The notes under the pieces: model-generated
What the model was told of the DNA's origin: nothing
The model's input: the letters and a program-made list of their open reading frames with translations, nothing else
The model's database searches: none
Translations under genes and position numbers: made by a program
From: Mytilus galloprovincialis
Taxonomy: Eukaryota > Mollusca > Bivalvia > Mytilida > Mytilidae
DNA: 64,000 nucleotides
Reading direction: 5' to 3'
NCBI RefSeq assembly: GCF_965363235.1
Contig: NC_134850.1
Coordinates: 36,305,102 to 36,369,101 of the forward strand
Shown: positions 36,201-45,118 of the stretch, in pieces
How the letters are laid out: every line of letters begins with the position of its first letter
Position numbering within the stretch: the first letter of the stretch is position 1

Positions 36201-37390
36201 ACATCACAGATGAAACAATATGATTGAAGGTCACAACAATACTGCATCATGGTCACAGCAATACGGTATCGGTTTTGTTTTCTGATATGTTTTAAAAGAA
36301 AATTTCCCTCATGCAAAGCGCTGATTCCTTTCACGGATTTGGCTATACTTTTTGGACTTTTTGGATTATAGCTCTTCATCTTTTATATAAGCTTTGGATT
36401 TCAAATATTTTGGCCACGAGCATCACTGAAGAGACATGTATTGTCGAAATGCGCATCTGGTGCAAGAAAATTGGTACCGTTGATTTTATTTTAAAACAAA
36501 CTCTTTATAGGTGTTCAATACTGTTCGAGACCAAACTTCAATTGTTATTCCCAAAATAAATACATTTGTTATTCCCAAACTTCATACAATTGTTATTACC
36601 AAAATAAATACATTTGTTATTCCCAAAATTCATACAATTGTTATTTCCAAACTTTATACCATTGTTGACTGAACTTGTACCGGCATTAAAGTTGCATGTG
36701 CCATGCAGGTAGACCAGATGTTGAAAACTTTAGACATACACACGACAGCACAAATTTACCTAGAAAAAATGTAAACCACACCACATAGCCAAAACGGAAA
36801 TATATATAGTCGCAAAACAATAAACCATTGCAGAAAAAGTAACAAAATTGATACGGAAAAGTATTGACAGGGAAAATGTTCATAATTTATCAAATAAATA
36901 TCATTTCGGAATATACATACTCTGTACAATTATATGCACAATGAGTATATATAGGCTCAGGCATTTTGAATTTAGAGCTTTTCATTTAAATATTATTATA
37001 ATAGTTATACTTATAGAAATGGGTATTAAAATAATCGAACTATATAAAGATTCTCACCTGAAAAGCAAAGAAAAGGGTGGACTGCAATGCCGGTCTGTCG
37101 CTTACTTTATACAACAACTTAGCTGATTGGTCTTCTATCACAACAGAGTCAGATTCAGGGTCTTTCTTTTCCTTTAGATTTGAATGAATAAGACAGTACT
37201 CCTCTTGGTTTTCTGAATCACAGTTCTCTATTGACCGCTCTTTGGTCATTTGGAGTTGCTCGTTTTTTAACCCCTCTGTCATGTCTTTAATCTGAGTCTT
37301 ATAGATTGGTGCAATTCCTTCACTGTTCTTTATCATTCTATTATCTATTTTATGGACATCATCATTGAATAAGTCATTCTCTGATGTCAT
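27208..37390 (-). CDS. SLC23: SLC23-family nucleobase/ascorbate-type transporter, complete, 11 exons
   Basis: Coding exons (minus strand): 37058-37390, 35451-35608, 34894-35009, 34115-34191, 33429-33610, 32418-32538, 31586-31742, 30329-30582, 29330-29603, 28873-28968 and 27208-27401. They total 1962 nt (653 residues plus stop; human SLC23A2 is 650), all with GT..AG introns and matching phases. It is a multi-pass plasma-membrane permease of the sodium-ascorbate or nucleobase type. Family landmarks: an acidic ~90-residue cytosolic N-terminus; ARTDARSHVIETTPW; DSIADYYACAKM with PPPPVHAVNRGI; LGFGMFIGLIMSNVQYID followed by NSSRNL; FLDNTVPG; and the C-terminal block KERGLVGW. Two signature sites differ: the usual TM1 Gln-His is Gln-Asn (FAFQNTL), and the usual PNIG before TM10 is SHIG (GSHIGCIGITR). 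The substrate therefore cannot be assumed to be ascorbate. The TM8 Glu of human SLC23A1 (IIESIGDYY) is Asp here. Confidence 0.93.
27499..28505 (+). repeat. SINE-like repeat split by a LINE insertion
   Basis: The left piece (27499-27565) contains TGAGTGCCAATGAGACAACT and ends GTAAAC. The right piece (28378 on) begins CATTATAGGTCAAGGTACGG and contains TTCAACACGGAG. In the inverted copy at 58280-58395 the two halves are joined without interruption, so the repeat was whole before the LINE entered. Confidence 0.65.
27566..28377 (+). mobile_element. 5'-truncated LINE (CR1/L2/jockey-like), 3' end
   Basis: The open frame up to 28218 encodes the C-terminal part of a non-LTR reverse transcriptase: SAKYLGITLQSNLKWDKHI, KANKTLSFLRRNLK, LVRPKLEYSCSVWDPH, VQRRAARYACNRY, FFPYTITQWNLLP. 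After the stop there is a ~140-nt 3' UTR and a short (GAA)n tail (28360-28377), the usual microsatellite tail of such LINEs. The RT core and endonuclease are missing, so the copy is dead on arrival by 5' truncation. It lies antisense in the last SLC23 intron. The upstream part of the open frame (27520-27565) is SINE-like sequence, not LINE. Confidence 0.85.
31135..31480 (+). repeat. Degenerate minisatellite in an SLC23 intron
   Basis: About nine imperfect units of roughly 35-40 bp with the core TTTTCTTCATGGTGCTAATT followed by GTCATTTTTC. The overlapping frames here are repeat artefacts. It lies in the intron between exons 31586-31742 and 30329-30582. Confidence 0.75.
35165..35345 (+). repeat. 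Degenerate tandem repeat in SLC23 intron 1
   Basis: Three to four imperfect units containing CCATATACAGTATGGGTATT and GGTCTTTGTTGAAGGTT-like sequence. Non-coding. Confidence 0.5.
36380..36500 (+). repeat. Hammerhead-ribozyme repeat in SLC23 intron 1
   Basis: The flanks of the ribozyme resemble those at 7545-7775: a TTTGGATTTCAAATATTTTG upstream block and TTGGTACCGTTGATTTTATT downstream. It is inserted antisense to the host gene. Confidence 0.55.
36420..36463 (+). ncRNA. Type I hammerhead ribozyme, second intact copy
   Basis: Core CTGAAGA (position 7 is free to vary) is at 36426-36432. Stem II GACA/TGTC closes a TGTAT loop. GAAA is at 36446-36449. Stem III is the self-complementary ATGCGCAT. 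The predicted cleavage site is ATC, ending at 36457. Stem I is GCATCA with TGGTGC. Compared with 7689-7732, all three stems carry changes that keep pairing, strong evidence that the fold was selected. It is on the plus strand, antisense to SLC23, so SLC23 pre-mRNA would not contain the active form. Confidence 0.82.
36537..36665 (+). repeat. Short tandem repeat, ~50-bp units
   Basis: Alternating ATTGTTATTCCCAAAATAAA and ATTTGTTATTCCCAAACTTC blocks, about 2.5 units. Non-coding; in SLC23 intron 1. Confidence 0.6.
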
Positions 37391-38050
37391 TTCGAATTAC
37401 AATAGTGTATGCTTATTTACCTTATGTAAGACCAAATACTATTATTAACACTTCTTACTGTATATTTGTTTTCGGTAGCCATGTACTCAAGTTATCAAGG
37501 AGTGATAGTGAATATTTTTTCTACATTATGCATAGATCAAGGCCAAATCTAGGTTGACTTTAAGCATGTTAAGCCATGATTTGTTTACTAGTATATGGTT
37601 ATGGTAATTTAGTGCACCGATTTTGACCCTGTATGCTGCAAATTAAAAGTGGCTAAATAATGCAATATGATTTTGTTTAGATTAAAATGCCGTGGCACGA
37701 GTAAAGCCACCATGTTCTAACTGTTTTTAATGGGAACAGTGTATCTAATTATATTTCTGTTCCTGGTATTAAATTAAGCTTTTGTTTAGATAAAGAAAAT
37801 CTGAATAAGGTGTTTTGTGTCAAACTGATTTATCTTACCATTACAACCATTTTACAGTAAGAAAAGATAACATGTAGACTTTATAGTGAATGTACAGTAA
37901 CACGCTGTGTTTTATAATTGCAAGCCAAATGTTGAAAAAGAAAAAAAAATAATACCAATATACCTTGGGTTGTACATGTCAAGTTTAATACTTCTATATA
38001 TATGCTTATTTTATTATTTTTTATGTGAATTGAACAATTCTTATATACTC
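37391..38050. other. Upstream region of SLC23
   Basis: This 660 bp between the SLC23 start codon and the transposon stack must hold its 5' UTR and promoter unless an upstream non-coding exon lies further away. No TATA box at a usual distance could be assigned. Confidence 0.35.
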
Positions 38051-39159
38051 GGTCCGTGTAACACTTATCAATTCAAACTTTAAAAAAGTTTTGAAATTTT
38101 AGATTTTTGGAATTTTGATCAAAGTTTTAAAATATTAAAATTTCAAATTGTGCAAAAGTTTTGAAATTTTGAAATTTCAACCAAATAAATAATTAAAATA
38201 TCAAAATTCTAAATGTCGTTTTTAAATCTGATAGTTTAGAAATTTGATCAAACTTTTAAAATACTAAACCTAACGGTCCGTGTAACACTTATCAATTCAA
38301 AGTTTTAAAAAGTTTTGAAACTTTAGATTTTTAGAATTTTGATCAAAGTTTTAAAATATCAAAATTTCAAATTGTGTAAAAGTTTCGAAATTTTGAAATT
38401 TTAACCAAATTATTAAAATATTAAAATTCTAAATATCGTTTATAAATTTGATAGTTTACGAATTTGATCAAACTTTAAAAATACTAAACCTAACGTGCAA
38501 TTTTGATTATTTCACTTTTTGAAAGTTTGATTTTTTAATTTTTGATTAAAATATCAAAAATAGAAAGGGGTTAAAAGAGGGGTACCTGTAAACTCTGATG
38601 TAAACACGACTCTGATAACAATCATTCTTAGTTATAAATAAATAACACGAAATATATCAAATCATTTTTAATTACAAAATAAATAATGGAAAGAAGAAGC
38701 CCTTTTATATATATATATATAAAACATATTAGACATCACATGGGATAACAGTATCCTGAAATTTTAAGGTTGTGCATCTATCAAAAAAAAAATTGTTAAC
38801 CCTATTTAAACCATAATTAAATAAGTTGATTTAAATCTCTTATATAAAGTTAGCGTTTGAGATAAATAATTCAGAGCTATTTGGTGTTCCCAGTGCCCAA
38901 CATTTAGAAGTAACAGTGAAAACTGACCAACTCACAGTAAACCAAATAGTATTATTCGCCTTTTTGACGTTCCTGATGAAGGTAGTTCCAGAAAAAGCGC
39001 TTCGGTCGCATGCAACTTTAAACGTTTTGTTTTCTTTTTTGTCGATTGCATGACGATAATATATTGCCTTTTTATGATCTACTTCAGTTCCAAGAAATAA
39101 CACGGAAGGAATACTTTTAAAATGTATAGCTTCGCAATGAACGTTGTGCTAGGCGCGCT

Positions 39160-39575
39160 TCAGCTGGCCCCTAGAAAAAGTGTATTGGTTCAGTGATTAT
39201 AGACGTCATACTAAACTTCGAAATATAACAATAAACTAAAATTAAAATCATACAAGACTTAAAAGGACAGAGGCTCCCGAATTGGGACAGGCGCACAAAT
39301 GCGACGGAGTTAAACATGTTTCGTGAGATAACAACCCTCCTCTACACCTCTAGCCAATAAAGAATGAAAAACACATAGTAATACGAACAGTTAAACGCAC
39401 TTGAAAAGGAAATGCAAGTCCTATGTCAGAATAGGAAACAAACGAAACTAATCAAAATGACAATGATAACAAATTAACAAAGGACTTAGTGTATTATATA
39501 TAAAGCTAGCAGTTACTGTCATACGCCAGCTCCAGACATCAATTAAACTGATTGAAAGGTTATGTCTTCATTAAT
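39160..39575 (+). repeat. Dispersed repeat inside TIR copy A
   Basis: Shares CTTCAGCTGGCCCCTA, AAATCATACAAGACTTAAAA, GGCTCCCGAATTGGGACAGG and TACACCTCTAGCCAAT with 48956-49362 in PPIH intron 3 and, inverted, with 43401-43816 in copy B. Class unknown. Confidence 0.65.
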
Positions 39576-40521
39576 TTCTATGCACACTCTCTCCCTGTTG
39601 TATTTATTGCTAATTTGTTCCGGAACATTCATGAGATATGCGTCACTGGCAACAAAAACTCGATAATTTAAAATAGGTTGTTTACGTACAAATTACGAAG
39701 AAACTAAGAATTCAACTCCCTCGGACAAAGTAGCCCTTATAGATGGATTTTGATATGCGTTAACTCCACTTTGGCCACACACCTCTTCAATTTTTTTCGG
39801 TTCTTATTTTTCTTGACTTTCAAATTTCAGTTTTCAGCGTTCCGTAGTTGAATTCTTTACTTAAAATTCAGCGTTTTACATTGTACTGGTTTTTCGAGAG
39901 CAACATTGGTGTATGGCCAAAAATGGAAAAATCCATCATGCAGCTGACACTGTGGCTTCTCTTTACACGCCCCATTCTGACTGGATGTACCTGTGTTCTT
40001 TTAGTTTGCTAAAAGTCGATTGTCGTACGATAACTTAAAAATGTTCAAATAGCAAAATGCAAATAAGGAACAATAATATCCCTTAATAAAAAAAAAAATC
40101 CCTTTCCTTGTATTTACTATTTAAAAACAGTGATCTAGGACCCATAATGGAGCTACATGTACGTATATGATAACCAGTCCAAACGTTGTCTATAAGGGAG
40201 CAACCATTTAACTTTAAAAGTGGGGTGTTGTTGTTTTGTCGAAGCGGTAACAATTTTGTTAAGTATATCGCTGATAAAAATTTTAATTTGAAAAGAATTT
40301 TCAATTTTCAAAATGCTGACACCTTCAAATAGATAGATGGGCGCTTAATGTAGTACAGCGGCAACTATTACATACATATGAATGCTGAAAATAATGTTTA
40401 TGGTATACGTTTATATATGATATGAATGGTTTCAACTTTTACAAAACCAGAGCTATAAGTTTGATATAAACGTTTAGTTTATTTGGCCTTTTTAATTTTA
40501 TTTGACTTTATTTGAATCGAG

Positions 40522-40564
40522 CACCACTGATAAGTCTTTTGAAGACGAAACGTGCGTCTGGCGC
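40522..40564 (+). ncRNA. Decayed hammerhead ribozyme in TIR copy A
   Basis: Same plan as the two intact copies (stem II GTCT/AGAC, GAAAC, GTGCGTC, then TGGCGC), but the core reads CTGATAA instead of CTGANGA. The conserved G8, which pairs with C3 and acts in catalysis, is A. Stem III is also weakened. The inverted twin is at 42412-42454 in copy B. Predicted inactive. Confidence 0.65.
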
Positions 40565-41570
40565 AAAAACCGGCAAAATTTATATCCCGGTATCCATCTA
40601 TGATGAGTTTATGTAGATACCTTGTAACAGTATCTTGGCTCCAATCTACTAATATTTGGTCTGAGTACTCTTAATTTCAGCGTAAATAAGATAAACATAT
40701 CAAAAACCTCTCACATTGTTGACTAGCACAACCTTAATTGGGACACCATGCATTCAGTATTCCTACCGTACCAAAAAATATTAACTGAAATCATTGATAC
40801 AAGGCAATATAATTATGATCGTCATACAACCGATAAAAATGAAAACATAACGTTAAAAGTTACGACCGAAGCGCTTTTCTGGATCTACCTTCTTAGGGAA
40901 CGCTCAAAGCTGAATATTAAGGGCCAACAACTTACAAAGAACAGATTAAATGATATATTCTTTAGCCAACATGATTGCAGAAAGTAAGAAGTCGTAGAGC
41001 AAAACAGAAAAAAAATGAAATCAAAAGAGATAATACACCGTGTATTGAGCCTTTCTATTGCTAAGAGCAATTATTTCGTTACGCATTTTACAGGTACCCC
41101 TCTTTTTGCCCCTTTTCTATGTTTGATATTTTAATCAAAAATTTAAAAAATCAAACTTTCAAAAAGTGAAATGATCAACATTGCACGTAAGGTTTAATAT
41201 TTTAGAAGTTTGATCAAAATCCTAAACTATCAAATTTAAAACAATATTTAGAATTTTAATATTTTGATAATTTGGTTAAAATTTCAAAATTTCAAAACTT
41301 TTACACAATTTGAAACTTTGATATTTTAAAACTTTGATCAAAATTCCAAAAATCCAAAATTTCAAAACTTTTTTAAACTTTGAATTGATAAGTGTTACAC
41401 GGACCCCTAACGTGCAATTTTGATTATTTCACTTTTTGAATGTTTGATTTTTTAAATTTTTGATTAAAATATTAAAAACAAAAAAGGGGCTGAAAGAAGG
41501 GAATATGTTAACACGGCTCTGATTATAATCATTCTTAGTTAGGAATAAATAGCAAGAAATATATCAAATC

Positions 41571-44500
41571 GGTCCGTGTAACACTTATCAATTCAAAGTT
41601 TAAAAAAGTTTTGAAATTTTGGATTTTTGGAATTTTGATCAAAGTTTTAAAATATCAAAGTTTCAAATTGTGTAAAAGTTTTGAAATTTTGAAATTTTAA
41701 CCAAATTATCAAAATATTAAAATTCTAAATATTGTTTTAAATTTGATAGTTTAGGATTTTGATCAAACTTCTAAAATATTAAACCTTACGTGCAATGTTG
41801 ATCATTTCACTTTTTGAAAGTTTGATTTTTTAAATTTTTGATTAAAATATCAAACATAGAAAAGGGGCAAAAAGAGGGGTACCTGTAAAATGCGTAACGA
41901 AATAATTGCTCTTAGCAATAGAAAGGCTCAATACACGGTGTATTATCTCTTTTGATTTCATTTTTTTTCTGTTTTGCTCTACGACTTCTTACTTTCTGCA
42001 ATCATGTTGGCTAAAGAATATATCATTTAATCTGTTCTTTGTAAGTTGTTGGCCCTTAATATTCAGCTTTGAGCGTTCCCTAAGAAGGTAGATCCAGAAA
42101 AGCGCTTCGGTCGTAACTTTTAACGTTATGTTTTCATTTTTATCGGTTGTATGACGATCATAATTATATTGCCTTGTATCAATGATTTCAGTTAATATTT
42201 TTTGGTACGGTAGGAATACTGAATGCATGGTGTCCCAATTAAGGTTGTGCTAGTCAACAATGTGAGAGGTTTTTGATATGTTTATCTTATTTACGCTGAA
42301 ATTAAGAGTACTCAGACCAAATATTAGTAGATTGGAGCCAAGATACTGTTACAAGGTATCTACATAAACTCATCATAGATGGATACCGGGATATAAATTT
42401 TGCCGGTTTTTGCGCCAGACGCACGTTTCGTCTTCAAAAGACTTATCAGTGGTGCTCGATTCAAATAAAGTCAAATAAAATTAAAAAGGCCAAATAAACT
42501 AAACGTTTATATCAAACTTATAGCTCTGGTTTTGTAAAAGTTGAAACCATTCATATCATATATAAACGTATACCATAAACATTATTTTCAGCATTCATAT
42601 GTATGTAATAGTTGCCGCTGTACTACATTAAGCGCCCATCTATCTATTTGAAGGTGTCAGCATTTTGAAAATTGAAAATTCTTTTCAAATTAAAATTTTT
42701 ATCAGCGATATACTTAACAAAATTGTTACCGCTTCGACAAAACAACAACACCCCACTTTTAAAGTTAAATGGTTGCTCCCTTATAGACAACGTTTGGACT
42801 GGTTATCATATACGTACATGTAGCTCCATTATGGGTCCTAGATCACTGTTTTTAAATAGTAAATACAAGGAAAGGGATTTTTTTTTTTATTAAGGGATAT
42901 TATTGTTCCTTATTTGCATTTTGCTATTTGAACATTTTTAAGTTATCGTACGACAATCGACTTTTAGCAAACTAAAAGAACACAGGTACATCCAGTCAGA
43001 ATGGGGCGTGTAAAGAGAAGCCACAGTGTCAGCTGCATGATGGATTTTTCCATTTTTGGCCATACACCAATGTTGCTCTCGAAAAACCAGTACAATGTAA
43101 AACGCTGAATTTTAAGTAAAAAATTCAACTACGGAACGCTGAAAACTGAAATTTGAAAGTCAAGAAAAATAAGAACCGAAAAAAATTGAAGAGGTGTGTG
43201 GCCAAAGTGGAGTTAACGCATATCAAAATCCATCTATAAGGGCTACTTTGTCCGAGGGAGTTGAATTCTTAGTTTCTTCGTAATTTGTACGTAAACAACC
43301 TATTTTAAATTATCGAGTTGTTGTTGCCAGTGACGCATATCTCATGAATGTTCCGGAACAAATTAGCAATAAATACAACAGGGAGAGAGTGTGCATAGAA
43401 ATTAATGAAGACATAACCTTTCAATCAGTTTAATTGATGTCTGGAGCTGGCGTATGACAGTAACTGCTAGCTTTATATATAGTACACTAAGTCCTTTGTT
43501 AATTTGTTATCATTGTCATTTTGATTAGTTTCGTTTGTTTCCTATTCTGACATAGGACTTGCATTTCCTTTTCAAGTGCGTTTAACTGTTCGTATTACTA
43601 TGTGTTTTTCATTCTTTATTGGCTAGAGGTGTAGAGGAGGGTTGTTATCTCACGAAACATGTTTAACTCCGTCGCATTTGTGCGCCTGTCCCAATTCGGG
43701 AGCCTCTGTCCTTTTAAGTCTTGTATGATTTTAATTTTAGTTTATTGTTATATTTCGAAGTTTAGTATGACGTCTATAATCACTGAACCAATACACTTTT
43801 TCTAGGGGCCAGCTGAAGCGCGCCTAGCACAACGTTCATTGCGAAGCTATACATTTTAAAAGTATTCCTTCCGTGTTATTTCTTGGAACTGAAGTAGATC
43901 ATAAAAGGCAATATATTATCGTCATGCAATCGACAAAAAAGAAAACAAAACGTTTAAAGTTGCATGCGACCGAAGCGCTTTTTCTGGAACTACCTTCATC
44001 AGGAACGTCAAAAAGGCGAATAATACTATTTGGTTTACTGTGAGTTGGTCAGTTTTCACTGTTACTTCTAAATGTTGGGCACTGGGAACACCAAATAGCT
44101 CTGAATTATTTATCTCAAACGCTAACTTTATATAAGAGATTTAAATCAACTTATTTAATTATGGTTTAAATAGGGTTAACAATTTTTTTTTTGATAGATG
44201 CACAACCTTAAAATTTCAGGATACTGTTATCCCATGTGATGTCTAATATGTTTTATATATATATATATAAAAGGGCTTCTTCTTTCCATTATTTATTTTG
44301 TAATTAAAAATGATTTGATATATTTCGTGTTATTTATTTATAACTAAGAATGATTGTTATCAGAGTCGTGTTTACATCAGAGTTTACAGGTACCCCTCTT
44401 TTAACCCCTTTCTATTTTTGATATTTTAATCAAAAATTAAAAAATCAAACTTTCAAAAAGTGAAATAATCAAAATTGCACGTTAGGTTTAGTATTTTTAA

Positions 44501-44700
44501 AGTTTGATCAAATTCGTAAACTATCAAATTTATAAACGATATTTAGAATTTTAATATTTTAATAATTTGGTTAAAATTTCAAAATTTCGAAACTTTTACA
44601 CAATTTGAAATTTTGATATTTTAAAACTTTGATCAAAATTCTAAAAATCTAAAGTTTCAAAACTTTTTAAAACTTTGAATTGATAAGTGTTACACGGACC
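41571..44700 (-). mobile_element. TIR element copy B, inverted relative to A
   Basis: Reverse complement of 38275-41405 with only about four or five differences noticed by eye over 3.13 kb, including one single-base length change (44700 mirrors 38276 rather than 38275). It is flanked by CAAATC at 41565-41570 and 44701-44706, its own perfect 6-bp target duplication and different from that of copy A. Copy B is therefore a separate insertion, not simply the other half of one duplicated block. Non-coding like A. Confidence 0.8.
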
Positions 44701-44754
44701 CAAATCATTATAAAAAATAAAAAAATAAAAGAAGAAGTCGGTTTTTCTTTATTT

Positions 44755-44806
44755 TAACCAGAGACATATGATACAATTTTGTATTATATGTCTCTGTTTT
44801 AACATA
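44755..44806. mobile_element. Tiny hairpin insertion flanked by TTTTAA
   Basis: A hairpin of ~40 bp, with CAGAGACATAT at one end and ATATGTCTCTG at the other and GATACAA/TTGTATT in the centre, sits inside the old TIR element. It is flanked on both sides by TTTTAA. The homologous interior of copies A and B lacks it, which marks it as an insertion. The TTAA flanks resemble piggyBac-like target sites. Confidence 0.45.
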
Positions 44807-44974
44807 TTAAACATCACATGGGATAACAGAACTGAAATTTTAAGATTGTGCATCTATTAGAAAAAATATTCAAACTTTTACACAATTTGGAATTTTGATA
44901 TTTTAAAACTTTGATCAAAATTCCAAAAATCTATAATTTCAAAACTTTTTAAAACTTTGAGTGTCACACGGACC

Positions 44975-45118
44975 ACACTCCATTTTTTTCTACTCATATT
45001 TGTTTAAGTAAAAAAAAAAAAGCGTGTGTAAATTTCAATTATACGGAAGTCCATCTGATTTAACTTAGCTTTACCCATCTTAAAAGTACTTAAAGGGAGA
45101 TAATAAAAAGCCGACAAC
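44975..45118 (+). promoter_or_regulatory. Candidate PPIH promoter/5' UTR, squeezed against a transposon
   Basis: Only 144 bp separate the transposon edge from the PPIH start codon. ACGGAAGT at 45043-45050 matches the ETS-type element common in housekeeping promoters. No TATA box at a convincing distance. Either the promoter is very compact, or it extends into the transposon, or an upstream non-coding exon exists. Confidence 0.4.

Larger units (their letters stand above)
38275..41405 (+). mobile_element. TIR element copy A (3.13 kb, ~318-bp TIRs), non-autonomous
   Basis: Ends GGTCCGTGTAACACTTATC and its inverse. The TIRs are about 318 bp (38275-38592 and 41087-41405), roughly 92% alike by eye, and AT-rich with internal TTTTGAAATTTTGAA-type subrepeats. 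It is flanked by CCTAAC on both sides (38269-38274 and 41406-41411), a perfect 6-bp target duplication inside the older element. No transposase or other conserved protein was found in the ~2.5-kb interior, which holds a copy of a dispersed repeat (about 39160-39575) and a decayed hammerhead unit (40522-40564). The superfamily is undetermined: 6-bp duplications are known for IS3EU and Dada (6-7 bp) and Polinton-type elements, but no diagnostic gene is present. Confidence 0.8.
38051..44974. mobile_element. Old TIR element hosting two nested insertions of its own family
   Basis: Outer ends: GGTCCGTGTAACACTTATC at 38051 and its inverted counterpart ending GGACC at 44974. Flanks ATACTC (38045-38050) and ACACTC (44975-44980) match at 5 of 6 bases, an aged 6-bp target duplication. 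The host's own DNA is only 38051-38274, 41406-41570 and 44701-44974 (about 650 bp once the two duplicated 6-mers are discounted). It aligns in order with the younger copies: TIR, then CTAACGTGCAATTTTGATTA, then ATCACATGGGATAACAG, then the right TIR. It is a short non-coding derivative broken by two full-size family members. Confidence 0.8.

Noticed and set aside
40083-42893. Mirror pairs of small open frames (73 and 79 codons) in both TIR copies
   Set aside because: Conserved between the copies only because the DNA is nearly identical. No protein motif, and one overlaps the decayed ribozyme repeat region.
38275-44700. The palindrome as a simple inverted segmental duplication or assembly fold-back
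   Set aside because: The two arms have different perfect 6-bp flanking repeats and interrupt an ordered older element, which a simple fold-back would not produce. Read-level confirmation is still needed.
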